Source of the DNA: an uncultured Bryobacterales bacterium
Lineage (GTDB): Bacteria > Acidobacteriota > Terriglobia > Bryobacterales > UBA6623
Assembly (NCBI GenBank): GCA_951813065.1
Contig: CATOTH010000006.1
Span: 124,001-188,000 of the forward strand
Reading direction: 5' to 3'
DNA length: 64,000 bases
Within the stretch, counting starts at the first letter, position 1. The number at the start of each line of letters is the position of its first letter. Below are positions 26,461 through 36,140 of the stretch, piece after piece. The notes under the pieces were generated by a model. The model worked only from the letters and a program-made list of their open reading frames with translations, made no database searches and was not told the origin of the DNA. Position numbers and translations under genes: made by a program.

Positions 26461-27450
26461 CTAAGCTGCCCCTGACGATCTCAGATAGCTGATCGTCTCT
26501 TTCAGCGTGTCGTCTGCGGCTCGCGTGACAAACCCGATTTCGCGTCGGGCCTTCGCCGAATTGCAGTACCAAAAAAACGTCGACATCTTCACCGTGGCGT
26601 CATCAAGCTCGAACTCCTTCCCCGCCAGCGGGTAGAGTCGGCGCAGAGCTGCCGCACCGAACCGCGCGGCTCTGTCGGGGAGTTGAAATCCCGGTCGCGA
26701 AACCCCGGCAATCCGGGCCGTCTTGGCAATCCATTCTCTGAATGTGAGGTTTTCGCCGGCCAAGAGGTAGCGTTCGCCGATGGCGCCGTCGCGCATCGCG
26801 CCAATCAAGCCGGCCGCTGCGTCCCGGACGTCGACCAGGCTCAGGCCTCCCGACGGGATTGTCTTGATTTGTCCCTTGAGGAAGAGGCGGACATCGTTGG
26901 TCGAAGACAGCCGGTCGTCGCCCGGGCCTAGTAGCAGGCTGGGATTGACGACTGTGATCGGCAGACTGCGGTGCTCACAGTACCAAAGGGCCTGCTTTTC
27001 CTGGTAAATCTTGCTCAGGTAGTAAGGCCACTCGTGGACAAGGGCCTGCTTGTAGCCCGACTCTTCGGTATGCTCCACGGCTTCGCGACTGACTGCCACA
27101 GTGCCGGATGACGAGACCAGGACGCATCGGCGCGGCCCCAGCTCAAGCATTGCTTCGCACAAGTTGCGAGTGCCATCGACATGAGTGCGGTACGCCTTCC
27201 ACGGATCCGTCGGATTGCGCTCCACGGTGCCCGCAAGGTGATAGACCTGATCGACACCGGCCAGGGCCGAATCCACATCATTACGATTGGTGATGTCTCC
27301 GCGAAAGCTTTCTATGCGGACATCGTCGAAATCTGGAAACTCACTACGGCTGAATGCCCTGATCCGTAACTGTTCGTCCGATTCCTCAAGTAACCGGACT
27401 AAGTGCTTGCCGAGAAATCCGCTGGCGCCTGTGACAAGTATCGTTTGCAT
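26461..27450 (-). CDS. NAD-dependent epimerase/dehydratase (extended SDR)
   Basis: A 329-residue extended short-chain dehydrogenase. The Rossmann motif is ILVTGASGFLGKHL, the catalytic pair is the Tyr and Lys in PYYLSKIYQEK, and the Ser region is LVSSSGTVA. It resembles dihydroflavonol-4-reductase-like and hopanoid-associated HpnA-type proteins; the specific substrate is not clear. The start at 27450 (MQTILVTGAS) places the Rossmann fold at the N-terminus. It is the first gene of the minus-strand run that continues with the CxxC protein, the lipid kinase and the acyl-CoA dehydrogenase, so a role in lipid modification is possible. Confidence 0.88.
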   Translation of the reverse strand: MQTILVTGASGFLGKHLVRLLEESDEQLRIRAFSRSEFPDFDDVRIESFRGDITNRNDVDSALAGVDQVYHLAGTVERNPTDPWKAYRTHVDGTRNLCEAMLELGPRRCVLVSSSGTVAVSREAVEHTEESGYKQALVHEWPYYLSKIYQEKQALWYCEHRSLPITVVNPSLLLGPGDDRLSSTNDVRLFLKGQIKTIPSGGLSLVDVRDAAAGLIGAMRDGAIGERYLLAGENLTFREWIAKTARIAGVSRPGFQLPDRAARFGAAALRRLYPLAGKEFELDDATVKMSTFFWYCNSAKARREIGFVTRAADDTLKETISYLRSSGAA

Positions 27451-27722
27451 CGAGCAAGATCTGTTCCGACCCTGGCGCTCAGCCGAGTGGGCCCCGTCCA
27501 GAAACCGTGGAAAACGCGGTTCGTGATCCGCAATCGCCAATCACTCGGTCCCGCCGGCCGCTCGGGGCGCCCGCAAGAGCCTAACGATCATACACCAGCG
27601 AAGCCCGGCCGCCCGATCCGCCCACCGAGCAATCTCGTTCCGATTGGCGGTGGGGCAAGAACCAACGGGCAAGCTCCTGACTGGGAGCCACAGCCGTCGC
27701 CATTGGGCGGTCAGTGCTATGC

Positions 27723-28568
27723 CTAGGCTCGGCGGTTACGGACTCGATTCTCAAGCACGCCAATGCCCGTGACTTCGACTTCGCAAACATCACCGTGCTT
27801 CATGGCACTGGTCGATCCGGGAGTGCCAGTGAAGATCACGTCCCCGGCCTGCAAGCCAACGTAGTGGCTAATGAAGCTGACGATCGCCTCCGGCTTGAAC
27901 AGCAGGTCGCTGACCTTCTGCTCCTGCTTGGTCTCTCCATTCAGGCGCAGACTGATCTCCGATTGCATGTAGTCAAGGCCGACCGCGATGGACGGTCCCA
28001 TCGGCGCGAAGGTGTCGGAGCCCTTGGCGCGCCACCACTGGAGATCTCCGTCCTGCCAATCCCGTTCGGACACGTCGTTGCCGCACGTGTACCCCAGAAT
28101 GTGATCGGCAGCCTGGCTCTCCTCGATGCGTCTCGCGTTCTTGCCGACAACAATGACGAACTCAGCCTCGTAGTGCAGGTTCTTGGAGTCCGAGGGAATG
28201 AAGATCGGGTCTCCCGGGTTCTGCAGCGCCGTTGTCGGCTTGTAGAAGATTTCGGGATTCTTAGGCGCCGGAGTAGATCCCAGGTGGCTCTTGTAGTTCA
28301 GTCCGACGGCGAACACTTTGGGCGGGCGGATCGGGAAGAGAAGCTTCACGTCCGCCACAGCGACCTTGTCGCCCGTGCGCTTGCGATCTCCCAGAACCGA
28401 CCCGTCGATCGGATGGATCGTCTCGCCGTCGAGTTCACCGAACGTTGGTCTCTCATTCTCCTTGCGGAAGCGGACGTAGTGCCGTACGTCCGAAGCGGCT
28501 CGTAGACCTGGCAGCATGGCCGAGGCCACTGCGGCTCCTGCCAACAAATTGCGTCTCGTCATGGACAT
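27723..28568 (-). CDS. Exported fumarylacetoacetate hydrolase family protein
   Basis: A 281-residue FAH-fold protein with an N-terminal Tat-like signal (MTRRNLLAGAAVASAMLPG). The core opens with KVFAVGLNYKSHL. The metal ligands are in HYEAEFVIVVGKNARRI and GNDVSERDWQ, and the C-terminal FTGTPGSTSAMKHGD is characteristic. Family members hydrolyse or decarboxylate acylpyruvates and related aromatic-degradation products, normally in the cytoplasm; export here is unusual. An ATG two codons inside the frame (MTRRN) is a likely start. No aromatic pathway is nearby. Confidence 0.88.
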   Translation of the reverse strand: MSMTRRNLLAGAAVASAMLPGLRAASDVRHYVRFRKENERPTFGELDGETIHPIDGSVLGDRKRTGDKVAVADVKLLFPIRPPKVFAVGLNYKSHLGSTPAPKNPEIFYKPTTALQNPGDPIFIPSDSKNLHYEAEFVIVVGKNARRIEESQAADHILGYTCGNDVSERDWQDGDLQWWRAKGSDTFAPMGPSIAVGLDYMQSEISLRLNGETKQEQKVSDLLFKPEAIVSFISHYVGLQAGDVIFTGTPGSTSAMKHGDVCEVEVTGIGVLENRVRNRRA

Positions 28569-28733
28569 TCGCTGTCCTCCTAATGGCCGATACTACCACC
28601 ACTGAGCAGCGAATGCATTGATTTTGTGACTAGCACACTCGAATCGTTCCGGCTCTCGATGGTTTCTGTGCTCTCCGCACGGCAGCCACACAGTATCCTT
28701 ATCCCGTCCCGGAGCGCAGTACCATTTGGTTTG

Positions 28734-31106
28734 ATGCACCTGTGGCGACTTGCGGCATTGGGGGCGTGCGTTCCGTGGTTGCCGCACTTGGGGGCTGAAT
28801 CCCCGGGTCTGCTGACGGCAAGCGCCGGGAGCGAAATCGGGCGATCCGCACCACGCCTGTTCCTTGACAGTGGCGAGGGCTTCACACCTCGTTCGGCGGA
28901 TGCGGGGATTGAATGGTCCGGGAAGTTGTCAATCCTTCGCAGCGGGATGTACAGGTTCTTCGCTGCCCCGGGCTCACTGCGCGTCGGCGAGATCCCGGTC
29001 GGGGACGCTGCGGTCCGGCTGGACGCCGGCCGACACGAGTTCGTTCTGCGGCAGCCTCGCACTCCCGGCCCGATTGCGATGGGAGTTGACTGGGAAGGTC
29101 CGGGATTTCCGCGCGAGCCGATTCCACCTCGGCTGTTCTCCCACAGTGACGCCGCCGCGTCATCTACTGGCCGCGCGCTGTTCGAAGATCTCGGATGCTC
29201 GAATTGCCACTTGTCCGAATCGCCTTCCATTCAGCAAAGGCCGGCACCTGTCCTGACCGGACTGGGAGGGCGGGTCAGGACAGAGTGGATTCGGCATTGG
29301 CTGGACGCCCCCGAGCGATTCCGCCCATGGGCGACGATGCCGCAAACCCTTTCTGACGAGGAGCGGGCAGATGTTGCCGCGTACCTTGCCATGCAGGGAC
29401 TTCCCGCCACCGCAGAACCAGATTTCAGTGGGAGTCACATCGAGCGCGGGCGCACCACGTTTCAGTCGTTTGGCTGCGGTGCCTGCCACAGTGCCGAGCT
29501 TCCGCTCGACGGCCTCGGCTCGAAGATGACCGTGGAACGGCTTCAGTCCTACCTGCTCGATCCGATTCAGTTCAGTCCGGACGGGCGGATGCCGTCATTC
29601 CACCTGACGCCTGCCGAAGCGCTTGAGCTGGCCGCATATCTTGCCCAGTCACGCAACGAGGCATTCGAACAACCTGCGCGCTTGGGCGATCCGAGGCGAG
29701 GCGGGGAACTCGTCCGAACAGCCGGATGTATTGCATGTCACCAACTCAGTGGCTTGGAATCCGATGTCCAGGCGCCCCGGCTCGACACCCTGGACGAGAC
29801 CGCGGGATGTCTCGGCAATGCGGTGCCATCCGGGTTGCCGCGGTATCGGTTGACTGTCTCACAAAGGGATTCGCTGCGCCGCTTCGTTGCCGGTTACCGG
29901 GTGGCGCCGGACACTGCCCCCTCGCCTACCTTCGATCTGGTGCGCCGCCTGCGCCAGTTGAGGTGCGGTGCGTGCCACGAAATTGACGGGGCACCTTCTA
30001 CCGGCTGGCTGGCCGAGACCGCGCCGCCGCTAACCGGTGTCGGCGAAAAGCTCAAGTCGAGTTGGATCGAGCAGGCAATCGGATCGAAGACCAAAGCTCT
30101 CGGCTGGCAGGAACTGAGAATGCCCGGCTTCGGCCCTTCGCAAGCGCGTTGGCTCGCCGACGCTCTCTCCAAAGCCAGTGGAGTGAACCCCGGGGAATCG
30201 GAGCCCGAAGTTTCGGCGGGCTTGGCCGAAACTGGTCACAATCGCCTGGGCGTTGACGGGTCCACGGGGGGTATGGGCTGCATCGGCTGCCATGGCTGGG
30301 GCGATCTTCCGTCCCTCGGGGAGAACGGTCCTGAGCTGTCTACCGCAGGAAGGCGGCTTCGATGGGCTTGGTTCAAGCGCTGGATGCGCGATCCCGCCCG
30401 GATTCTGGCGGGCACGTCGATGCCGAGCTATTTCGGCGGCTCGGAGAGCCCTGAGTCGGTCACTGCGATCAATGAACTCTGGAGTGCATTTCAGACCGCA
30501 TCGGAACGGCCTCCGCCTTTTGGCTTCCGCCCGGAAGATGCCTCGCAAGGTGGAGAGGGGACACCGGTGCCTGTGGACCGAGCGATCGTAGTGCGGTGGG
30601 ACATGCCCGAGGCCACTCCAGCTGCTATTGCGGTGGGGTTGCCGGGAGGGATCTCGTACTGTTTCGACGCGGGCGAGTCGAAGCTGAGATATGCATGGAG
30701 CGGCGGGTTCGTCGACATGTCGCGGACGCTGTTGAACAAGAAGAACCGGCAGACCAATCTAACCGAAACAGCTGAAATCGTTGGCAAGATATTCTTCCGT
30801 GAAGGGCTCTACCCGATTCGCGTTGGTGACCGTAACCGCGTGCCTCAAACCCGTTTCCGGGGCTATCGACTGGTGGACTCGATTCCTGAATTCCACTATC
30901 AGGTGGACGGGATTAGCGTGTACGAGCGCATCGAGCCCACGGACAGCGGGCTTGTGAGAGGGTTTCGCATCGTGGATGTCAGACAGCCGATGTGGTTTGT
31001 GCCCGCCGAATCGGAGGGCATCGCGATTCGGTCGACGCTTGATGGATTTGTCATCCCGGACGGAGAGGAGGTGAGCTTTGAGGTCACTGTTGTCGCGCAG
31101 CAGTAG
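28734..31106 (+). CDS. Secreted pentahaem c-type cytochrome
   Basis: A protein of about 790 residues with five CxxCH haem motifs: CSNCH, CGACH, CIACH, CGACH and CIGCH, spread through the first two thirds in repeated cytochrome c modules. The C-terminal third (from about GISYCFDAGESKLRYAWSG) is a beta-rich domain without haem motifs. The signal peptide is probably MHLWRLAALGACVPWLPHL, so I start at 28734; the frame is open back to 28626. The next gene starts inside its 3' end, linking it to a PQQ-type propeller. Such pairs are common in Acidobacteriota and Planctomycetota and suggest periplasmic oxidation of a sugar or alcohol with electrons passed to haem. Confidence 0.9.
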   Translation: MHLWRLAALGACVPWLPHLGAESPGLLTASAGSEIGRSAPRLFLDSGEGFTPRSADAGIEWSGKLSILRSGMYRFFAAPGSLRVGEIPVGDAAVRLDAGRHEFVLRQPRTPGPIAMGVDWEGPGFPREPIPPRLFSHSDAAASSTGRALFEDLGCSNCHLSESPSIQQRPAPVLTGLGGRVRTEWIRHWLDAPERFRPWATMPQTLSDEERADVAAYLAMQGLPATAEPDFSGSHIERGRTTFQSFGCGACHSAELPLDGLGSKMTVERLQSYLLDPIQFSPDGRMPSFHLTPAEALELAAYLAQSRNEAFEQPARLGDPRRGGELVRTAGCIACHQLSGLESDVQAPRLDTLDETAGCLGNAVPSGLPRYRLTVSQRDSLRRFVAGYRVAPDTAPSPTFDLVRRLRQLRCGACHEIDGAPSTGWLAETAPPLTGVGEKLKSSWIEQAIGSKTKALGWQELRMPGFGPSQARWLADALSKASGVNPGESEPEVSAGLAETGHNRLGVDGSTGGMGCIGCHGWGDLPSLGENGPELSTAGRRLRWAWFKRWMRDPARILAGTSMPSYFGGSESPESVTAINELWSAFQTASERPPPFGFRPEDASQGGEGTPVPVDRAIVVRWDMPEATPAAIAVGLPGGISYCFDAGESKLRYAWSGGFVDMSRTLLNKKNRQTNLTETAEIVGKIFFREGLYPIRVGDRNRVPQTRFRGYRLVDSIPEFHYQVDGISVYERIEPTDSGLVRGFRIVDVRQPMWFVPAESEGIAIRSTLDGFVIPDGEEVSFEVTVVAQQ

Positions 31107-32613
31107 GTCCGTCTGGGGCTGGATGGCTGCTTTGGCAGTCCTAGCCGGATTCCCGGACATCTCTGCGCAGGTGCCCGGTAGCGCGTACAAGGTCGAGACG
31201 ATCATCGGTCCGCGCGGAATCGCAGCGGAAGTCAGCGCAATTGCGTTTGGCCATGACGGTCTGCTCTACGCTACGTTCCGGCGCGGCTACATCTATTCAT
31301 TCGATCCGGCAACCCAGCGCTGGGAGCCGTTCGCAGAGGGCCTTCACACGCCCCTGGGAATCGCACGCGGAGACCAGCCGGGCGAATTCCTGGTGGCGCA
31401 AGTTCCCGAACTGACTCGCGTTGCTGACACGGATGGTGACGGCCAAGCGGACCTGTTTGAGACCGTTTCGGATGGATGGGGACTCTCCGGAAACTACCAC
31501 GAATTCATCGCCGGGCCGATTCGCGACCGGGAAGGGAACTATTATGTTTCGCTCGGGCTGGCGTCCGGAAACGCGGATCCGCGACCACCGGTTCGAGGTG
31601 AGTTGACCCGGCGCCCGCGCACTGCCGCAGAGCCAGTTCCGGGTAAGGTGAACCACGTTGGCCACTATTCGCCGATCCAGTATCGGGGTTGCGCGTTACA
31701 GATTCGAGCCGACGGCAGTGTCCGCCCGTTCGCCTGCGGGTTCCGGCAGCCAAACGGCATCGCCATGAGCCCGGCCGGGGAAATTTTCGTCTCGGACAAT
31801 CAGGGCAGATGGGTCGGGACATCCCCGCTGCATCACGTCACGGACGGGGACTTTCACGGCCACCCTGCTTCGCTGCACTGGCATCCCGAGTTTCTTGGCG
31901 TGAATCCGGTTGAAGCGGATGTCGCTGAACTGGACCGGCGTCGAAAGAGGCCCGCAATCCTGTTTCCACAGGGGGACATGGGTGGCTCGAATACGGATCC
32001 GGTCTTCGATCGCACCGGGGGCGCCTTTGGTCCCTATGCGGGGCAGTTGCTCGTGGGAGAGTGGACGTATCCTCGAGTGCACCGCGTCGATCTGCAGGAA
32101 GTTCGAGGCGTGTACCAAGGGGCGGCGTTTCCGTTCGTGGAGGGCAACGGTCTGCGCATGGCGAACAATCGCATGGCATTTTCACCGGACGGGCGAAGTC
32201 TCTATGTCGCGCAGACTTCGCGGATTTGGGGTTCGACCGAGGGCTTGCAGCGAATCGTGTGGCAGGGGATCGTGTCGTTCGATATCTTGACGATGAAGCT
32301 GACTCGAGAAGGATTTGACCTGACCTTCACGAAGCCTGCTGACCGCGAGTCGGCGGCGAACCGGAACAACTACTCCGTGACTCGGTACTACTACCGCTAT
32401 CATTCGGCCTACGGTTCGCCTAAGACGGACATCACCCCGGTCGAAGTGGTCTCCGTCTCTGTCTCAGATGACGGAATGCGAGCTTCGCTCGTTGTGAACG
32501 ACCTTCGAGAAGGATGGCTCTACGACCTGCGACCGACTTCGATCCGTAGCGAGAGCGGGGAGCCCTTGGCGGCACGGATGGCTGCGTATACCTTGAATCG
32601 CCTTGTCGACTAG
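31078..32613 (+). CDS. Secreted PQQ-type sugar dehydrogenase-like propeller
   Basis: A 511-residue beta-propeller of the glucose/sorbosone dehydrogenase type. Signal peptide SVWGWMAALAVLAGF; blades include AIAFGHDGLLYATFRRGY, VADTDGDGQAD and PNGIAMSPAGEIFVSDNQG. It starts at a TTG (31078) with a GGAGG six bases upstream, overlapping the cytochrome gene by 29 bases, so the two are translationally coupled. A C-terminal Ig-like domain covers about the last 120 residues (REGFDLTFTKPADRES onward). PQQ binding is inferred from the fold, not proven; many such propellers have lost it. Confidence 0.86.
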   Translation: MRSLLSRSSRSVWGWMAALAVLAGFPDISAQVPGSAYKVETIIGPRGIAAEVSAIAFGHDGLLYATFRRGYIYSFDPATQRWEPFAEGLHTPLGIARGDQPGEFLVAQVPELTRVADTDGDGQADLFETVSDGWGLSGNYHEFIAGPIRDREGNYYVSLGLASGNADPRPPVRGELTRRPRTAAEPVPGKVNHVGHYSPIQYRGCALQIRADGSVRPFACGFRQPNGIAMSPAGEIFVSDNQGRWVGTSPLHHVTDGDFHGHPASLHWHPEFLGVNPVEADVAELDRRRKRPAILFPQGDMGGSNTDPVFDRTGGAFGPYAGQLLVGEWTYPRVHRVDLQEVRGVYQGAAFPFVEGNGLRMANNRMAFSPDGRSLYVAQTSRIWGSTEGLQRIVWQGIVSFDILTMKLTREGFDLTFTKPADRESAANRNNYSVTRYYYRYHSAYGSPKTDITPVEVVSVSVSDDGMRASLVVNDLREGWLYDLRPTSIRSESGEPLAARMAAYTLNRLVD

Positions 32614-32876
32614 TGAGCCCGCCGCGGCCGTCCACAGCGAGACGCGGGTGCGTGGTCTGTGGTCGTGCTGCCTGGTAGTGCTTTGGGAATTGGATCCACT
32701 GTGGCTGCACAGCGGGCTTGCAGACAGAACATGCGGCTGTGACCGCTTGATTCCCCGCTGGTCAAGGTAGGACGCTGGCTGCTCGAGGCCTGATCCAGAG
32801 GTCGGCGGTTGGCTCAACCCGGCTCTGCGATGAACAGACACCCTGAATCGGTTCGGGCCTGGATATAGTCCTAGGT

Positions 32877-33539
32877 CTAGTCGCGCGGGATCTCGAGGAT
32901 GCGGATATTCCGGAACTCGACCTGCATCGCCTCGCCGCGGTGGAGTTGAAGGGCCAGCACTCCCAGCGTCGCACCAGGATCTAGCACGTCGTTCACGACC
33001 ACCCCGTTTACCCAGACCCGGATCCGGTTGCCCTCGCAGCGGAGGGAGATCCGATTCCACTCCGATCGGACGGCAAACTCAGCCTTGTCCTGCCAGCCGT
33101 CCAGGATCAACCCACCGGGCAGTCCCTCGCCGTGCAGATTGCCCCAGCCCTTGCCGGTGGCGAAGTCGACCTGGTAGCCGCGCACTCCCCAATCTCCGAA
33201 TCGCTCGCTACGGAACTGCAGCCCGCTATTTCCGTTGCGGAGCTTGACTTCGAATCTCAACTCGAAGTCCCCGTACTTGCGCCGCGAGACTAGGAACGAG
33301 TTCTCGCGCAACGGGCGCCCGTCCGAGGATCCAAGGATGACTCCTCGCTGCACGCTCCAGACAGCGGGATCGCCGTCCCAATCCCGTAGGTCCTTGCCGT
33401 TGAAGAGCGATTTGTATCCGAGCTGGGCTTCTTCAAGCGTCAGCGAACCCAGATTGGGGTCGGCGGCCGCCACGCCTCCCACCAGTGCCAAGGGCAGAAT
33501 GATCCAGGCCCACACCACATGCTTTTCTCGCGGGCTCAT
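32877..33539 (-). CDS. DUF1080 domain protein (3-keto-disaccharide hydrolase-like)
   Basis: A 220-residue exported protein with a signal peptide (WAWIILPLALVGGVAAA) and one concanavalin-like DUF1080 domain. Typical motifs are YKSLFNGKDLRDWDGD, FELRFEVKLRNGNSGLQFRS and WNRISLRCEGNRIRVWVNG. Family members include 3-keto-glucoside hydrolases and lyases acting after sugar oxidation. It follows prfA by 6 bp on the same strand. That short gap suggests co-transcription with a translation gene, probably an accident of packing. Confidence 0.9.
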   Translation of the reverse strand: MSPREKHVVWAWIILPLALVGGVAAADPNLGSLTLEEAQLGYKSLFNGKDLRDWDGDPAVWSVQRGVILGSSDGRPLRENSFLVSRRKYGDFELRFEVKLRNGNSGLQFRSERFGDWGVRGYQVDFATGKGWGNLHGEGLPGGLILDGWQDKAEFAVRSEWNRISLRCEGNRIRVWVNGVVVNDVLDPGATLGVLALQLHRGEAMQVEFRNIRILEIPRD

Positions 33540-33545
33540 TGGGGG

Positions 33546-34619
33546 TCACGCAGCATGCGCTGCCAGCGCCTCGGTCTGCTGAGCCGCGGTCAGTGGCTCG
33601 ATCAATATGTCGAGATCACCGTCAAGCACCTGGGTGAGCTGGTGCACCTTGAGCCCGATCCGATGGTCGGTGACCCGCATCTCCGGAAAGTTGTACGTGC
33701 GGATCTTCTCCGAGCGGTCTCCGGTACGGACCATGGCCCGACGCTTCTGGGCCTGTTCCGCGTGCTGCCTTTCGCGTTCGATCTCATAGAGGCGCGACCG
33801 CAGCACTTGCAGCGCCTTCTTACGGTTCTTGATCTGTGACTTTTCATCCTGGCAGGTCACCACTAGGCCGGTCGGGAGGTGAGTGATCCGAACTGCGGAG
33901 TACGTAGTGTTGACAGATTGTCCACCCGGTCCCGAAGAGCAGTACGTGTCGATCCGAATCTCGCTCTCGTCGATCGCGATGTCCACTTCATCGGCCTGTG
34001 GTAGGACAGCGACGGTTACAGCGGATGTGTGGACCCTGCCCTGCGATTCCGTCTTGGGAACTCGTTGGACGCGATGGACGCCGCTCTCGAACTTGAGCTT
34101 GGAGTACACCCGGCGCCCCGTGACAAGCGCGATTAATTCCTTGATGCCACCTTTCTCAGAGTCGTTGCGTGAAGTAACTTCGATCGTCCAGGACTGCATT
34201 TCCGCATACTTGCAGTACATCCGATAGATTTCGTGCGCGAACAGCGTGGCCTCGTCTCCACCGGTGCCTGCACGAATCTCAAGCACCGCCCCTTTCTCGT
34301 CGGCGGGGTCGACGGGAAGTAGCAAACCGCGGATTTCCTTCGCCAACAGCCCCTGTGTCACTTGCAGGGAGTTGAGTTCCTCCGCGGCCATCTGGGCGAT
34401 CTCAGGATCGGGCTCGTCGAGCATCGAACGCGTCGCCTCAATTTGTCGCTCCAAGTCTTTCCAGAAACGGTACTTCTCGACGATACTCGCGATCTCGGAG
34501 TGCTGTCTTGCGCACCGTTGGTAGGCCCGTTGGTCAGCCAATAGACTCGGGTCAGAGAGTTCTTCTGACAGCTTGTCGAACCGCGCCTCGATTTCCTTGA
34601 TGTTCCGTATCCACTCCAT
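33546..34619 (-). CDS. prfA: Peptide chain release factor 1
   Basis: A 357-residue class I release factor that reads UAA and UAG. The GGQ motif that triggers peptidyl-tRNA hydrolysis is at 232-234 (SGPGGQSVNTTYSAV). The codon-reading PxT tripeptide of RF1 is PKT (188-190) in QRVPKTESQGRVHTS. It does not read UGA, so it does not compete with the selenocysteine codon in this window. It follows the DUF1385 gene, the usual arrangement, but prmC is replaced downstream by the DUF1080 gene. Confidence 0.97.
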   Translation of the reverse strand: MEWIRNIKEIEARFDKLSEELSDPSLLADQRAYQRCARQHSEIASIVEKYRFWKDLERQIEATRSMLDEPDPEIAQMAAEELNSLQVTQGLLAKEIRGLLLPVDPADEKGAVLEIRAGTGGDEATLFAHEIYRMYCKYAEMQSWTIEVTSRNDSEKGGIKELIALVTGRRVYSKLKFESGVHRVQRVPKTESQGRVHTSAVTVAVLPQADEVDIAIDESEIRIDTYCSSGPGGQSVNTTYSAVRITHLPTGLVVTCQDEKSQIKNRKKALQVLRSRLYEIERERQHAEQAQKRRAMVRTGDRSEKIRTYNFPEMRVTDHRIGLKVHQLTQVLDGDLDILIEPLTAAQQTEALAAHAA

Positions 34620-34706
34620 GACCCCCTCCGTCCGATCTAGCCGTCTTGGCCGACGTCAGCTCGCGGAGTCTCAGAGCCGCTCCGCAAACGGCGCGTCGGA
34701 GAGTCG

Positions 34707-35693
34707 CTAAGCGACAACAGGTTGACCGCCAGAGTGCTCTTCGTACTCCAGAGCCTTGCGCAGCGCGACGATCGAGACTTCGATCTGGCTGTTGTCCGGG
34801 GGCTGCGTCGTGACTCGTTGCAACCAAAGGCCGGGCCGCACGAAGAGCGCGAACACACTCTCCTGGCGCTTGGCCGCGAATCGGATGATTTCGTAGCTGA
34901 CGCCTGCGATCAATGGCAGCAGAGCCAAGCGGGCCGCGAACGAGGCAAGAAAGCCCTCGAACGGCACCAGGGCGTAAATGGCGATCGCAACGACCATCAC
35001 AACCATCTGAAAACTGGTCCCGCAACGCGGGTGCCAAGTTACGAAGCTCTGGGCGTTCTCCACGCTCAGGTCCTTCTGGGACTCGTAATTGAAGACTACC
35101 TTGTGTTCCGCGCCGTGAAACTCAAAGACGCGGCGAATGTCCTTCAGCCGGGAGATTGCGAACAAGAAGGCAAGGAAAATCGAGAGCCGGATCGCGCCCT
35201 CCACGACGCTGAAGCCAACCTGGTTGTCAAGCGCGGGCTGCAACTGCTGCAATTGCTGCGTGGCGAGCAGCGGCAGGAACTTGTACATGACGATGAAGAA
35301 GCCGATCGAGATGGCAATATTGAGCCACACCATCCAAGACGGCAATTCCGACTTCTCCTCTGCGTTGGCTTCGGCGTCGGACTCAAGGGCCTGTTCGGTT
35401 GAGTAGTTCAAGGCTCTCATGCCGAGTGCCATCGACTGGCCTATCACCCCGCAGCCCCGGATGACCGGAAGGGCCCAGAACTTGCTCTTCGCCGAGAGCT
35501 TCGGGGCGCACTTCTCCTGGGTGACGATCTCACCGTCCGACCTGCGCACTGCAACGCAGTACGACTGAGGCGTGCGCATCATGACGCCTTCCATCACCGC
35601 CTGGCCGCCGATCAAGGGGTCGTCCCCGGTCTCGAGAGCAGGCAGGATCTGGCTGTGAGCCCATAGCTTCGCGAATTGGCGTAATCGTCGCAT
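34707..35693 (-). CDS. DUF1385 (YqhQ-like) membrane protein
   Basis: A 328-residue membrane protein of the DUF1385/YqhQ family. The N-terminal signature GGQAVMEGVMMRTP and the central FHGAEHKVVFNYE, with conserved His and Glu, are diagnostic; CGTSFQMVVMVVAI begins the last membrane region. About four to five transmembrane helices. Predicted metal-dependent, function unknown. It is widely found next to prfA, as here (87 bp upstream on the same strand), which supports both calls. Confidence 0.9.
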   Translation of the reverse strand: MRRLRQFAKLWAHSQILPALETGDDPLIGGQAVMEGVMMRTPQSYCVAVRRSDGEIVTQEKCAPKLSAKSKFWALPVIRGCGVIGQSMALGMRALNYSTEQALESDAEANAEEKSELPSWMVWLNIAISIGFFIVMYKFLPLLATQQLQQLQPALDNQVGFSVVEGAIRLSIFLAFLFAISRLKDIRRVFEFHGAEHKVVFNYESQKDLSVENAQSFVTWHPRCGTSFQMVVMVVAIAIYALVPFEGFLASFAARLALLPLIAGVSYEIIRFAAKRQESVFALFVRPGLWLQRVTTQPPDNSQIEVSIVALRKALEYEEHSGGQPVVA

Positions 35694-35753
35694 ATCGATT
35701 CACATCGGGCCCGGCTCGAGAAGGGTTCCCAATGCTTAGGATACACTGGCCTC

Positions 35754-36116
35754 ATGGCCGGGCGGATCCGGGAGGGCTTGAAGTCAGCGCTGCTTTGGAG
35801 GTACCGTCGCGGATCGTGGCAATACGACGTGATCGTAGCCCTGATCCTCGCTTTTATTTTCTTGAGCCCGAAGGCCTTCTTCAATGATCAGCCGAGCAGT
35901 GGGGTGCTTCACGAAGTCGACGCTCCCGGAGAGGGCACCCGGGTCTTTTGGATCGAGCCGGAGCTGCTCAAAGGGGAACCCATCGATGCGTCGACGGAGC
36001 GCCTACAGGATCTGCTGAGAGACCGGAGCGGCGAGATCCTAGACATCGTTCGAACTGAAACCGCGATGGACGAGAGCGGGAATATCCGGGCCTATCTGGT
36101 CTACGCGAGCAACTAA
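35754..36116 (+). CDS. Small single-pass membrane protein
   Basis: A 120-residue protein with a basic, aromatic N-terminus (SALLWRYRRGSWQYD), one hydrophobic helix (VIVALILAFIFLSPKAFF) and an extracytoplasmic C-terminal domain of about 75 residues (IEPELLKGEPIDASTERLQD). I do not know a function. It sits 24 bp before the LolA-like gene on the same strand, an arrangement I associate with Acidobacteriota, so the two may work together in the envelope. Confidence 0.78.
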   Translation: MAGRIREGLKSALLWRYRRGSWQYDVIVALILAFIFLSPKAFFNDQPSSGVLHEVDAPGEGTRVFWIEPELLKGEPIDASTERLQDLLRDRSGEILDIVRTETAMDESGNIRAYLVYASN

Positions 36117-36140
36117 CCTTCAGGAGATCAAGACCCTGCA

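Noticed and set aside
27714..28505. 263-residue ORF on the plus strand
   Set aside because: Antisense to the FAH-family gene; composition is that of a shadow frame.
28580..29230. 216-residue ORF on the minus strand
   Set aside because: Opposite the pentahaem cytochrome N-terminus; low-complexity Arg/Pro/Ser-rich translation with no domain.
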